Below, piece by piece: positions 42,607 to 53,403 of a stretch of DNA of 64,000 nucleotides (its first letter is position 1; each line of letters opens with the position of its first letter). Origin of the DNA: Choricystis sp. odSpoLacu1 (lineage: Eukaryota > Chlorophyta > Trebouxiophyceae); NCBI GenBank assembly GCA_958009055.1, contig OY253651.1, positions 558,001 through 622,000 of the forward strand, read 5' to 3'. Position numbers and translations under genes: made by a program. The notes beneath the pieces are model-generated. The model was given only the letters and a program-made list of their open reading frames with translations, was not told where the DNA came from and searched no databases.

Positions 42607-45407
42607 TCACGCACCCGCCTTCTTGGCCGCCGCCTCCGCCTCCAGCTGAGCGTTGAGCGCCGCGTAGTCCACCGCCCCCCCCCCTGCGCCGCCGCTTCCT
42701 GCCGCCATCGTCGTCGTCGTCATTGTTGTCCCCGCCGCCACCCACACCACCACCCGCCTCTGCCGCGGCCGCCGCAGCTGCATCAGCCGCCGCCATCGCC
42801 GACGCGCGCGCAGCAGCCGCTTCCTGCCGCTTGGCGCGCTCGCGGTCGCGCTCCCACGCGGCTTCGCTGCCGTCCCACGGCGCGCCGCGCGTGCCCGCCA
42901 CCAGGCCGCGCACGTGGGCCGCCACCGACCTCGCAAACGCGGACACGGGACCGCCCTGGATGCGGTAGCCGCCTTCCAGGGCGGACACGACGCGGCCGCG
43001 GGCGCCGCAGGCAGCGGCGACGCCGGCAATGGCGTCGGACACCCACTCATAGTCTCGCTCCGTCACACCACAGTACCGAAAGTTGATGTCGTCCTTCTTG
43101 TGGGCGTCAAACCCGGCCGAGATGAGGATGAGGTCGGGCCTGAAGTTGAGGACGGCGGGCAGGATCTTGTCGCGCCACGCGCGGCGCCACTTGGCGGCGT
43201 CGGGGCCGTGGCCCATGCCCACGTTGATGATGCGGGGGCCGGCGTGGGGGGGGGGGAGCCTCGACCGCCGGGTCGGGCGCAAACTCGCCGTCCGGGTCTT
43301 CGGGAACGGTGGCGGAGGGTGGGGCGTCGCCGTTGGCCGCGGCCGGCGGTGCGTGGTCCACCGCCATGGCGCCAGCGGCCGTGTCACCACCCCCACCATC
43401 CTCACCAGGCGCCCCTGTGTCGCACGTCCCCCCCGTCCCGGGGTACACCCACCCAGCAGCCGGGGCGGACGCCTCTTTGGGGCCGTACCCCTGGACACTC
43501 GCAAACAGCACCGCTCCCGCATCATCCCACCCCGCCCACGGCTTGAACGTGGGGAACGAGGTCACACTGTCCGAGTAGGGCGTGGAAGAGGGCACGCGCG
43601 CGATGGAAGGGACGACGCCGGCCACGCAGGCTTGCGTGCCGTTGCCGTGGTGCACGTCAAAATCCAAAATCGCCACCCGGCGCACCTCGGCCGGCCTCGT
43701 TGCCAGCGCGTAGGCTGCCCCGATGGCCACATTGTTGAGCAGGCAAAAGCCGTGGGAGCCCGCCGGGTCGTTGGCGCAGGGGGTGACCCCTGTCGGCCCC
43801 GCGTGGTGCCCAGGTGGCCGCACCGCGCAGAACGCGCCGGCCGCCCTCCCATCCAGCACGGCGTCCACGGCGTCACACACCGCCCCCGCCGCCACCAGGG
43901 CGGCGTCAAACGAGGCGGCGCAGACGGCGGTGTCGCCGTCAAGGTGGCCGACGGCTGCGGGATCGTCAGGAATGCCGGCGCACGCGGCCTGCAGCCGGCG
44001 CACGTAGGACCACTCGTGTACGCGCAGCACATCGGGCGCGGACGCGCGGCGGGGGGCGGTGTGCCAGGCGAGGGAGGAGAAAGGGGGGCCGCGCAGGACG
44101 CCGGTGCGCAGCGACGTGAGGACCGTCAACCTGCCCACATTCTCGGGGGGCGGCTCTGCGCCCGCCCGGGTGATGGGCTCGGGCGCGGTGCGGTGGGCCA
44201 GGCACTCGTCGGGGGCCAGGACGAGGAGAGGGGGGGTGTCAGCGCCTGGTGGCGGGGCGGCGGCCGCCGCCGCCGCGTCGCGAGCCGAGAGCGCTGCGGC
44301 CAACACACCCGCGCCGCCGCGCTCGGCCCACTCCCCCGGCGACCGCCCCCGCCGGCAGCGCACATCTGCGACGTCGGGCACCGCGTTCAGCAGGGCGGCG
44401 GCGGTGGCGCCCGCGCCGGCCGAGGCGGCCAGGTGGAGGGGGGCGCACCCCGCCTTGTTGCGCGCCCGTGCCGCGGCGGCCGCATCTGTTGCCGCCGCCA
44501 GCAGCGCCGCCACCACGCTCACCGCCCCTGCCTTGGCGGCCAGGTGCAGGGCGGTATTGCTCTGCCTGTCTGCGATGTCGGTCAGGGGGGGCGGGCGGGC
44601 AGGGGCCGCGGGCGGCGGGAGCGGCGCGCCCTCCGCCTCGGCCGCGGCCGCCGCGTCAGCTGCGGCGGCCGCCGCCTCCGCCTCCACGCGCGCCGCTTCC
44701 GCGACGCCAGCTTGTAAAAGCAAGACCACCACCGCCTCCAAGTCCAGGGCGGCCGCCCAGTGCAGGGGGGTGCGGCCGGTGTCGTCGCGTGAATAGGGCG
44801 AAGCGCCCGCGCCAACCAGTACTGCCACCGCGGCGGCGGCGCCACCCGCCCGCCCGGCCAGGCCGCCACAGGCCACCGCCAGGTGGAGGGCGGGGGAGCC
44901 TTCCACGCCCATGGACGGGTCGGCGCCGGCGTCGAGGAGGAGGCGGACGGCGTCGAGGTGGCCTGGAGGGGGGGGACGGGAGGAAGAGAAATGAGTCAAA
45001 AAGAAAAGGGTGTGGCCGCCGCAGGCACGCGCAATACACGCACACACGCTCATACTCACCATGCAGCAAGGCCACGTGGAGCGGGGTGCAGCCGTCCGCG
45101 TCGCGGTCGTCGAGGTCGACGCCTCCGCCCGCCGCGCGGTCAGGGTCGAACTCTGTGTCGGCGCCCCCGCCTCCCGCGGCGGTGGCAGCGGTCAGCAAGG
45201 TGGTCAGGAGTTCAACGTCGCCGGCTTCGGCGGCGTCGTGCAGGGCGCTGTGTGTGGGGAGAGGAGGAGGGGAGGGTTGGACTTCGTTGCTGGCAGCATG
45301 GGGGGTCGTGCCGGCCCCGCGGCTACACACACGCCCGCCCGCCCCCCTCCCACGCACAAGGTGCTGACGCAGCCGTCGTCCGAGTCGGACCCGTCCCAGA
45401 AATCCAT
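42607..45407 (-). CDS. Histone deacetylase (class II-type) with N-terminal ankyrin repeats
   Basis: Three exons, 45358-45407, 45060-45247 and 42607-44962, give about 863 residues after healing two breaks. The first 360 residues hold about six ankyrin repeats: SxxALHDAAEAGDVELLTTLL, GCTPLHVALLHGHLDAVRLL, SPALHLAVACGG, GRTPLHWAAALDLEAV, NTALHLAAKAGAVSVVAALL and APLHLAASAGAGATAAALL. The deacetylase domain follows with all active-site parts: RPPGHHAG, NNVAIGAAYAL, ILDFDVHHGNGTQ, LISAGFDAHKKDD and ALEGGYRIQG, including the catalytic Tyr. The tail is acidic and then basic (GGRKRRRR), a possible nuclear signal. Breaks are in an 11-nt run at 43246-43256 and a 10-nt run at 42675-42684. Deleting 1 nt in each gives 864 codons. 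It probably deacetylates histones or other proteins, with the ankyrin part choosing partners. Confidence 0.88.
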
Positions 45408-45560
45408 GTTTTTTTGGGGGGATGGAATGCGGCGACAAAAACGAAAACAAAAAAAAGGGCGACGTCAAGTGACGGCTCTCTCCTCGAGCGACCGTCAAAG
45501 CCCTCCCTGCTTTCTTTCTCATCGCCCCACCCGGCCGCATTCCCGCACGCCAACAAAACC

Positions 45561-46818
45561 ATGTCCGTCTGTGCCGCCCCTGCCACGTCTCCATGCCCCC
45601 CCGTCATCGAGACATTGGCCGAGATGCGCGCGTGGTCGCGCGCGCGGCGAGCGGAAGGGAAACGCGTTGGCCTGGTGCCGACGATGGTAAGAGGTCGCCA
45701 TGGAGCTTGATGCATTTTGAACGCACAAGGGCAGAGGAAAGGCAAAGGCAGAGGGCATTGTTGTCGCAGGCTGATGTTTTGCCGTATCGACAAACACACA
45801 CCCTTCTCTCTCCTCTCTCTCTCCCCCACACACAGGGCTGCCTGCACGCCGGCCACCTGTCCCTGGTGGAGCACGCCAGGTGAGAGAAACAATCAAACTG
45901 GTGTGATTTTGTGGGGGGGAGGGGAGAGAAAGAAAGAGAGAGTCGCCCTTTCACACCCCACCACCACCCACCCACCCACCCACAAACCAACCCAGCACCC
46001 TCTGCGACGCTGTCGTCGTCTCCATCTACGTCAACCCCACCCAGTTTGCCGCCCACGAAGACTTCGGCTTCTACCCCCGCACCCGGGACGCCGACCAGGC
46101 AGCCTTGGCAGCGTGTGGGCGGGTGGCCGCTGTGTTTGCGCCCACGTCGCTCTACCCGCCCCCCCCGGGCGCCCCCCCCGACACCCCCTCCGACGATGCC
46201 GCCACCGTCATCGGTGCCTCCCCCGGCGCCGACGATGGCACCTGGGTCGTTGTCGACGCTCCCCCCTCCCGCGGTCTCTGTGCCGCCTCCCGCCCCCACT
46301 TTTTTCGGGGCGTCGCCACCGTCGTCGCCAAACTGTTCCACGCCGCCGACCCCGACGTCGCTGTGTTTGGGAGGAAAGACTACCAACAGCTGGCCGTGCT
46401 GACGAGGATGGCGTCCGACCTGTTGTTTGGTGTGGAGGTGGTGGGTGCGCCCATCGTGCGAGACGCCGACGGCCTCGCCCTCTCCTCCCGCAACGCGCTG
46501 CTGACGCCGGAGAATCGAGCGCGCGCCCCTGCTCTGCGCGCTGCGCTGGTGGCGGCGGCAGCGAGAGCTGATGCGGGTGGGGAGGGGGGGGTGAGTGCCG
46601 AGGCATTGTGTGCGGACATTGAAGCCGCCGTCACAGCGAGTGGCGCCACCGTCGACTATGTGCGCGCCGTGGATGCAGCCTCGTTAGCTCCCGTCACCAT
46701 CGTCAAAGGGGCGCCAGGCGGGGCGAGTGCTCCCACGTTGCTGGCTGTGGCCGCGGTGTATGAAAAAGTGAGGTTGATCGACAACATTGTGGTGGGGGGG
46801 CTGAGGGGGGGAGAATGA
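45561..46818 (+). CDS. PANC: Pantothenate synthetase
   Basis: This enzyme joins pantoate and beta-alanine with ATP to make pantothenate, the coenzyme A precursor. Three exons, 45561-45686, 45836-45879 and 45996-46818, give 330 residues. The signature GLVPTM/GCLHAGHLSLVEHA is split by intron 1 and holds the ATP-binding His-x-GH. VVVSIYVNPTQFAAHEDF and FFRGVATVVAKLFH follow. FGRKDYQQLAVLTRM and IVRDADGLALSSRN are the KMSKS-like and pantoate sites. RLIDN is near the end. There is no clear transit peptide, so the protein is probably cytosolic, as in plants. An insertion of about 25 residues (after PPPPGAPPDTPSD) is longer than in bacteria. It is divergent from the HDAC gene, with 153 nt between ATGs. 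Confidence 0.95.
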
Positions 46819-47104
46819 AGAAGGAAAAAGTAAACAACGACAAGCACACTCTCACTGAACCACGCGCGCGCAGAGAAAGCAGGGAGGTGTGGCGGGTTGT
46901 GGTGTCGCCGGTCTGTGTGGGTTGAAGAGGAGGCGAAGAACAAAAAAACAAACACTCAGAGAGAAAAAGAGAGGCCGCAGCCGCTCCCCCCCATTGGCTG
47001 AGCGGTCCGCGTGCACCGGCCCCTCTCCTGAGCGCGTGACAGGGCACACGCGCGCACGTGATTGTGTGCGCCTGCCCCCGCACGGAGACGCACGAAACAC
47101 ACAC

Positions 47105-48813
47105 ATGGGCGCGTGCGCGTCGCGCCCGCCGCACCGCGCGCCGGGTCGGACCGCATCCAAAGCGGCCAACGGTGACGACGCGGCCAAAGGTGTGTGTGGG
47201 TGGGGGTTTGTTGGACGAGGGAGGGAAAGAGGCAGGAGAAGGGGAAGGAGGGCACGCACACACGTGGCACACGACGCCTGCACCTTGTCCCACTCCCCAC
47301 ACAGTCGCCGTCCCCTCCCACCCGCTCACCACCCGCGTCTCCGTGCTGTCCGAGGGCGACGACTTCTTCGACGCCCGCTCCGACGGCGGCACGACGGACG
47401 CGAACGGGGACGTGTCCCCCACCCGTGGTTCGCGCGCCGCCGCCGCGCCGCCGTCCACCCCCCCCGCCGACGCGCCGTCCGGCGTGCTGGCCTACGTGAG
47501 CGCGCGGGTAGGGCGCCTGTGGTCCCTGGTGGGCGGCGGTGGATCCAGTGACGCCGAGGCGGCGGCCGCGCCAGCCGCGCGCGCGCTGTCGCCGTCGGTG
47601 CGCCACTCCTTCCTGCGCCGCGCCGCGCCGGCCGCCCCGCCCGACGACCCCCCCCCCCGTCCGCCGCGTCACCGCGCCCGACGGCACGCCCGCCCTGGAG
47701 CTGGCGCCGGGAGTCGTCGTCCCCGAGGCGGACGTTCTGGAGCCTGAGCCACCGCCCCCGGGGGCGGGCGGGTGCTTGCCCCTCCTCGCGCACGCGCTCG
47801 CCCGCGACTCGGCCTTCCCCGGCCTCCGCTTCGCCCTCGTCACCGCCCACCCTGAGGCCGGCGCGTCGGGACTGGCGCGGGCCACGGGCGCGCCCAAGGA
47901 GGCGGAGGCGTGGGCCCCCGCGCAGGGGGACGACGGGAAAAACGATCCAGCTGCCGCGGCGCTGCCGTCGCCGCGGCCGCCGTTCCTCGTGCGCTCGCTC
48001 GACTACCTGCGCACGCGGGTCAAGGAGCCGTCCCCCCCCCCCCTCTACGAGTTGGTCGGCGTCGACGTCTACTCGTTCGACTTCAAGATCAACCACATCG
48101 CGCGCCACGTGGCGCTGCCGCCCCCGCCGCCGCCGCACGCGTCGGTCGCGTCGCTGCCGCCGCACGACGTGCTACCCCCTCGCATCGTCATCAACATCCA
48201 GCTGCCCACGTACCCGCCCTCGTTGTTTGGGGGGGCGGCGGATGGGCCTGGTCATTCCCTGGTGTTTTATTTCGCGCTGCCGCCGCGGTGGGACCCGGAG
48301 ACACACCCGTGCCCTGCGGCGCTCACCCTGTTGAGACGCTTCGTGCACAACGGGCGCGAAGACGACGGCACCCCCACCCGGGACCGCCTCAAACTCATCG
48401 CCCGCATCGCCAACCCGGAGGAGTGGGTGGAGGACGCGCGGCTGTCCACGCCTGAAGCGCGGCTTCTCGCGAATTACAACGACAAACCCCTCCTAACCCG
48501 CCCCCAACACAAGTTCTACCATGGCGACGGCTACCTGGAGATCGACCTTAATGTGCACGGCTACGCCTTCCTGGCCCGCAAAGCTCTGTCCACGTTCATG
48601 GGGCGGCTGGGCAGCGTCGTGTTTGAAAACGCGTTTGTCGTGGAAGGGCGCGCGCAAGCCGAACTGCCCGAGTGTGTCTTCGCCGCTGCCCGCGTCTACA
48701 GGATGGACTTTGATAAGGCGCGGCCCTTCCCCGCTGACGTGGGCGCGGTCAGTGCGCGGCGCACGGCGAGCGTGGAGACGGCGACGGGGTTGGTGGCGGG
48801 GGAGGACCAGTGA
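47105..48813 (+). CDS. EDR2-like (DUF1336) C-terminal domain protein
   Basis: Two exons, 47105-47189 and 47305-48813, give about 530 residues after one correction. Exon 1 begins MGACASRPPHRAPGR, which carries an N-terminal MGxxxS-type start that could be myristoylated and palmitoylated. The C-terminal 300 residues are the DUF1336 domain of plant EDR2: YSFDFKINHIARHVALP, RIVINIQLPTYPPSLFG, HSLVFYFALP, RLKLIARIANPEEWVEDARL, YHGDGYLEIDLNVHGYAFLA and ELPECVFAAARVYRMDF. EDR2 proteins act at membranes in defence and vesicle pathways, but this one has no START or PH domain in view. The frame breaks in the 11-nt C run at 47648-47658; deleting 1 nt restores 531 codons. A 12-nt C run at 48032-48043 does not break it. 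Confidence 0.85.
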
Positions 48814-48889
48814 GGGTGTTTTTTTATTCTCTTGTTTCTATTACTTTGCGCCCGTTAACTCCACTCACATCCCCCTCAGATGCACCTTC

Positions 48890-48894
48890 TGTAA
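48890..48894 (+). promoter_or_regulatory. Putative TGTAA polyadenylation signal
   Basis: TGTAA 77 nt after the stop of the EDR2-like gene. Confidence 0.5.
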
Positions 48895-49077
48895 AGCAAG
48901 AGCCTGCGAGCTCGGCGTGTGCCGGAACAAAAGCACAAAAACAGAGTTGAGAAGAAGAAAACACCCTTTCGCATTGGTCTGTCAGCTCTCACGCTCCCGC
49001 GTCTGCCGCGCACGCTCGCCATCAGTCGTCGGTGCTCCCTTCCATCTCCTTCACATACATACACGCACACACACCCA

Positions 49078-50201
49078 ATGGCGGCCGCCGCCGCGGAGCC
49101 CCCGCCCGCCGACGCCCCAGAAGCGACCGCGCTGGCGCCACCCCCGCCCCGCCTGTTGGTCGACCAGCACACCCAGTTCATCGTGGGGTTTGCCAAGGTT
49201 TGTGCTTGGTGTGTGTGTGGTGGCTAGAGAGATAGAGATGATTGTGTGGCTTTCGTTTCCTCCCTCATTTTTCCCACCACCCCCCCACACAGGACCGCAC
49301 CACCTTTGAAGCCGTCGCCACCGACCACCTGCGCCTGTCCGGCGTCTACTGGGGCGCCGCCGCCCTGGCCTGCATGGGCAGGCTGGACGCGCTGGACGCG
49401 GACGAAATCACCGCCTTTGTGTGCGCGTGCGCGCGAGACGGAGGCCGCTCCTACGGCGGCGGCGAACGCCACGACGGCCACCTGCTGCACACGCTGTCCG
49501 CGGTGCAGGTGGCGGCGTTGCTGGACCGCATGGACGTAATTGATGTAGACGCAGTCACCGGGTGGGTGGCCTCTCTGCAGCAGGCGGACGGTTCGTTTGC
49601 TGGCGACGCCCACGGCGAGATCGACACCCGCTTCTCCTACTGCGCCCTCTCCATCCTGTCCATGCTGGGCAGGCTGGACGCGATCGACGTTGATGCTGCC
49701 GCAAACCACGTGCTGCGGTGCGCCAACTTCGACGCTGGTTTTGGCGCGGCCCCCGGCGGCGAATCCCACGCAGGCCAAGTGTTTGTGTGCGTGGCCGCCC
49801 TCTCCATCGCGGGCCGCCTGGACGACGTCGACGCCGACGCGCTGGGGTGGTGGCTGGCGGAGCGGCAGACACCCGGCGGCGGCCTCAACGGCCGCCCCCA
49901 GAAACTGCCCGACGTTTGTTATTCCTGGTGGTGCCTCTCGTCTCTCGCCCTGCTGGACCGCGTCCACTGGATTGATGGCGGCGCGTTGACGGCCTTCATT
50001 TTAGGGTGCCAGGACCCGGTGGGGGGTGGGATTTCAGACCGGCCAGACGACGCTGCCGACGTGTACCACACCTTTTTCGGGGTCGCCGGCCTGTCCCTGC
50101 TGGCCCACGAGGGACTGGCCCGCATCGACCCCACGTACGCGCTGCCGGAGGAGGCGTTGGCCAGGACGGCGGTGGGCAGGAAGGAAGGTAAGGGAGGGTA
50201 G
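49078..50201 (+). CDS. RABGGTB: Rab geranylgeranyltransferase beta subunit
   Basis: This subunit attaches geranylgeranyl groups to Rab proteins with the alpha subunit and Rab escort protein. Two exons, 49078-49197 and 49293-50201, give 342 residues. The prenyltransferase repeats are clear: LSGVYWGAAALACMGRLDAL, ADGSFAGDAHGEIDTRFSYC, FDAGFGAAPGGESHAGQVFV and TPGGGLNGRPQKLPDVCYSW. The zinc ligands are seen as D and C in the last (DVCYSWW), with His in VYHTFFGVAGLSLL. The length equals the usual 330-350. The last residues (RTAVGRKEGKGG) are unusual. The sequence gaaggaag|gtaagg there looks like a donor, so an alternative C-terminal exon may exist. The first intron uses GTTTGT, a less common donor here. 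Confidence 0.93.
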
Positions 50202-50512
50202 GAGTGAGCTGAGAAAGTAAACCTTCACTTGTTTTTTGTTTTCTCTGAAAAACACGCGCTCTCTCGCGAACTCTGAGTCTGCGCACCAGGGCCAGAGTCC
50301 CTGCTCGCTCTTCCACCAGCTGTCGCTGGCCGGCGGAGAGGGCGAGGGGCGGCGCGCAGCCTCACCTTTCGCGGCAGCCCCCCCAATTCGTGTCCCGACC
50401 TCCCCCAATCGACGCCGGCCGCGCCCCCCAAACCCCCCGTGTGCAACACCTGTGCGTGGCCTTTGTGTGCCTTTGACACTCCAAAACACAAGCCACACAA
50501 AACCCCCACATC
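50202..50512. promoter_or_regulatory. Intergenic region, RabGGTase beta / cyclin
   Basis: 311 nt between co-directional genes, holding the RabGGTase beta 3' end and the cyclin promoter. The T-rich part (50225-50250) marks the likely 3' end. No ORF or RNA gene recognised. Confidence 0.4.
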
Positions 50513-51382
50513 ATGCAGTCGCCCCCGCCCGACGCGCCGCGCCCGCTCCCGCGCGCCGTGCTCGCCACCCCCCCCACTCTCGCCGACGGCGTCGCCCCCG
50601 CCGACGAGGCAGCCGCCCGGGCCGCCCTGGACGCCCTCATCACGGAGGTCGCCCTGGCCCTCAACCTGAATCCCGCGGGCGTGGCCGCCGCCGCCGCGCT
50701 GGCGCACCGTTTTTATGCGGGGCGCTCCATGGCCGCTGCCGACCGCGTCGCCGTGGCAGGAGGCGCCGTCTTCCTAGCTGGCAAGCTGGAAGAAACGCCG
50801 CGCACGCTGGACGCGGTGCTGGCGGCGCTTCGGTCCGCGGGCGTGCCCCCGAGGCCGGGGGGCGACCCCCCAGACGCAGCCGCCGTGGACGCCATCTTGA
50901 CCGCGGAGCGCGCCCTGCTGTATGCTTCAGGGTTCAAGCTGGGGCTGGACCACCCGTTTAGGCACCTGCTGCCGCTGCTGGCGGCGCACGCGCCGCTCGC
51001 GCCACCACCGCCGCCGCCGCGCGAGGCGTCACCGTCGGCCGACCCGCCACCTCCCCCACACACTCTGCAACAACAAGCCTGGAACATGGCGGTCGAGTCG
51101 GTGCCCACCCGGCTGGACGTGTCCGTTCCCGCAGCCGCGGTGGCGGGCGGCGCGTTTGTTTTGGCGCTGCGCATTTTTGGTGCCTCCCCCCGGTCCACCA
51201 CGGACACGTCCTGGTGGGAGGAGGCGGGCGTGCCTCCCTCCACGCTGGCCGACGTGGTGGACGTGCTGCTGCAGCAGTATGAGGAGGCGGCGCCTGGTGG
51301 TGGGAAAAGGAAGGGTGGTGGTGATGGTGGCGGTGCGCCCGCCAAACGGGCCAAGAAGGGGGACGATGCCAAGAGGCGATGA
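50513..51382 (+). CDS. Transcriptional cyclin (T/K/L type)
   Basis: Cyclins of this branch pair with CDK9/12-type kinases that phosphorylate RNA polymerase II. The single exon encodes 289 residues. The cyclin box shows AALAHRFYAGRSMAAADR, then GGAVFLAGKLEETPRTLDAV. The LAGKxEExPR motif is the hallmark of the T/K/L branch. The second cyclin fold follows: ILTAERALLYASGFKLGLDH and PFRHLLPLL. AWNMAVESVPTRLDVSVPAA and VAGGAFVLALRIFG correspond to the next helices. A Pro-rich loop (about residues 165-185) splits the second fold. The basic tail GGGKRKGGG and APAKRAKKGDDAKRR is a probable nuclear signal. No histidine-rich or long C-terminal region is present, unlike animal cyclin T. TGTAA lies 38 nt after the stop. 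Confidence 0.85.
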   Translation: MQSPPPDAPRPLPRAVLATPPTLADGVAPADEAAARAALDALITEVALALNLNPAGVAAAAALAHRFYAGRSMAAADRVAVAGGAVFLAGKLEETPRTLDAVLAALRSAGVPPRPGGDPPDAAAVDAILTAERALLYASGFKLGLDHPFRHLLPLLAAHAPLAPPPPPPREASPSADPPPPPHTLQQQAWNMAVESVPTRLDVSVPAAAVAGGAFVLALRIFGASPRSTTDTSWWEEAGVPPSTLADVVDVLLQQYEEAAPGGGKRKGGGDGGGAPAKRAKKGDDAKRR

Positions 51383-51419
51383 TGCCTTGTGCTGGATTGC
51401 GTGTGGGTAGAGAGGGGGC

Positions 51420-51424
51420 TGTAA
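51420..51424 (+). promoter_or_regulatory. Putative TGTAA polyadenylation signal
   Basis: TGTAA 38 nt after the cyclin stop. Confidence 0.5.
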
Positions 51425-51488
51425 AAACTAGACCTTGCTTCAAACCGGAACACACTCGCAAACGAATTCAGCGTTTCGTCCAAATCGA

Positions 51489-53348
51489 ATGCCGCCCTCC
51501 CCACCGCCGCCAGCCGCGGCTGGCGGTATTGAGGTCCCGGCAGATTTGCGAGCCGTCTTGGTGGTCCTGCGCCGGGACGCGGGCGTGCGGGTGGCCCGGG
51601 CCCGGCAAGGCGCCAGCGCTCCGTTTCCGCTCTCTCTCGTTTTCACCCTCGACGACGCGCCACCCGCCGCGTCCGCGTACGACGTGCCGTCCCCAGTGGC
51701 CACCATCCACGTCACGGTGCCAGCCATCGGTCTGCCGTCCGTGGTCGTCGTGGAGGGCGGCCTGCCGTCCGCTGCGCGTGCCGCGCTGGCAGCCTCACTC
51801 GACGCCGCGCTGTCTGCCGCCCCCACCCCTGCAGCCGCCCTGGCCGCCCTGCCGACCGCCGTGATGAACTCTGTCATGCCTGTCATCATTCCCCACGCCG
51901 AACCATATGAGTGCGGGGACGCGTACGGGCGCACCGTGCGTCGGTTTGCGCTGCCCTCCGACGACGCGGACACCATCGTCGTGGAGGCCTCCCTGCCACC
52001 ACCACCGCCGCCGCGTCCAGCCGAGCGGGAGGCTGACATTGAGCTGAGGTGGTTGACGCGCAGGTTTGGGGGCGCGCTGACGCTAGAGGGCGGTGGCGAC
52101 GACAATGACGACACTCTTGCCTTCACCATCACCTTCACGCCGGCCGACCCTGCCTGGCCGCGCGCCGCGGGCAGCGTGACGCTACGCGGCACGCTTGAAA
52201 GGGCGACCTACCCGCAGGCGGGGTCGTTCGCGCTGGCGCCCGCTGCCGTTGCGTCGGCCCAGGGCGCGGCGCTGGCAGACGCCCTGCACAACGCGGTTTC
52301 CGCCGCCACGGACGACCCGCGAGCCGTGCGCACCGTGATGAAGCACATCATCGACCACGCGGCCGAAGTGTGGGCGGCCGCGGCCGCTATCTTCCTAACC
52401 AAGCGTGCCGCGGCCGACGCCGTGCCGGCCGGCCCCCGGTTTGCGCTGCGCCTGGCCGGCCTGGCTCTGGATGGCGTTGACGCACTCACCCCGGTCACCC
52501 TGACGCTGGCCACCGCGTGCGGCAAGTGTGGCGCCAGCGTGGACGTCACGCTGGACGCGTCGGCGGCGGCGACGGGGTGGCCGTCAGCTGCCGCGCCGTG
52601 CTCCCGCTGCGCCACCCCTGCGACCCTCGCTGCCTCCCCCGCCGTCGCCCACGCCCACTCCAACACGCTGGCCACCGTCATGGCGGTGGGAGACACTCCC
52701 CCGCACCCGACAGACGTGCTGCCGTCCACCCTCTCCGCCCAGTGTGGCGGGTGTGGCACACTCTTCGCGCTGCGCGGGGCCACCCCTGGCGCCTGGCTGG
52801 GGCGCGCGTGCACCGGGTGTGGCGCCCGCGCTCGGGCGCGGTTTGAGGGCGTGGTGTTTGAGGGTGCGCCAGAGCCCCAAGCTGCAGGTGGGAGGGCGGC
52901 GGCGCCCACCGCCTCACGAGCGCCACCCGCGCCGTCTGACAGCCGCGCCCGCCCCCCTGGCCCCCTGCCCGACGGTGGCGCCTGCCGCCACTACCGCCGC
53001 TCCCGCCGCCACTTTCGCTTCCCCTGCTGTGGGCGCGTGTATGCGTGTGACCTGTGCCATGAAGAGGGGGAGGCACACGGCTTGAAACTGGCGACACGCC
53101 ACGTGTGTGGCGCGTGTGGCGTGGAGCAACCCATCAAACCGGAGTGTGCGTCGTGTGGCCTCAACCTGACGGGGAAGGGGCACGCCGGCACGGGGACGCG
53201 GCACTGGGAGGGGGGCGCAGGGTGTCGGGACAAGAGCAGGATGGACCCCCGCGACGCGGCCAAGTGGAGGGGTTCCAAAGCCAAGACGGCATCCCGCAAG
53301 GCGAGCCGGGTGGGGGCGGAGGGCAAGGCGAGGCGGGAGGCTGGGTAG
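51489..53348 (+). CDS. CHY zinc-finger protein with an RWD-like N-terminus
   Basis: A single exon of 619 residues. The C-terminal CHY finger is complete: CRHYRRSRRHFRFPCCGRVY, then ACDLCHEEGEAH, RHVCGACGVEQPI and CASCGLNL. CHY fingers bind several zinc ions; yeast Hot13 of this family acts in mitochondrial oxidative folding, and plant members are E3 ligases. Here no RING follows. The N-terminal 130 residues resemble an RWD fold (YDVPSPVATIHVTVPAIGLP). In the middle are further paired Cys: CGKCG, CSRCA, CGGCG and CTGCG at residues about 340-460. These look like two more zinc ribbons of unknown type. The tail is basic (AKWRGSKAKTASRKASR). The overall arrangement is not one I can match. Function stays open; ubiquitin-related or redox roles are possible. 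Confidence 0.75.
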   Translation: MPPSPPPPAAAGGIEVPADLRAVLVVLRRDAGVRVARARQGASAPFPLSLVFTLDDAPPAASAYDVPSPVATIHVTVPAIGLPSVVVVEGGLPSAARAALAASLDAALSAAPTPAAALAALPTAVMNSVMPVIIPHAEPYECGDAYGRTVRRFALPSDDADTIVVEASLPPPPPPRPAEREADIELRWLTRRFGGALTLEGGGDDNDDTLAFTITFTPADPAWPRAAGSVTLRGTLERATYPQAGSFALAPAAVASAQGAALADALHNAVSAATDDPRAVRTVMKHIIDHAAEVWAAAAAIFLTKRAAADAVPAGPRFALRLAGLALDGVDALTPVTLTLATACGKCGASVDVTLDASAAATGWPSAAAPCSRCATPATLAASPAVAHAHSNTLATVMAVGDTPPHPTDVLPSTLSAQCGGCGTLFALRGATPGAWLGRACTGCGARARARFEGVVFEGAPEPQAAGGRAAAPTASRAPPAPSDSRARPPGPLPDGGACRHYRRSRRHFRFPCCGRVYACDLCHEEGEAHGLKLATRHVCGACGVEQPIKPECASCGLNLTGKGHAGTGTRHWEGGAGCRDKSRMDPRDAAKWRGSKAKTASRKASRVGAEGKARREAG

Positions 53349-53403
53349 AGAGAGAGTGCGAGGAAAACGTTTTTCACGACACCCCGACACGCGCATTGCC
53401 CCT

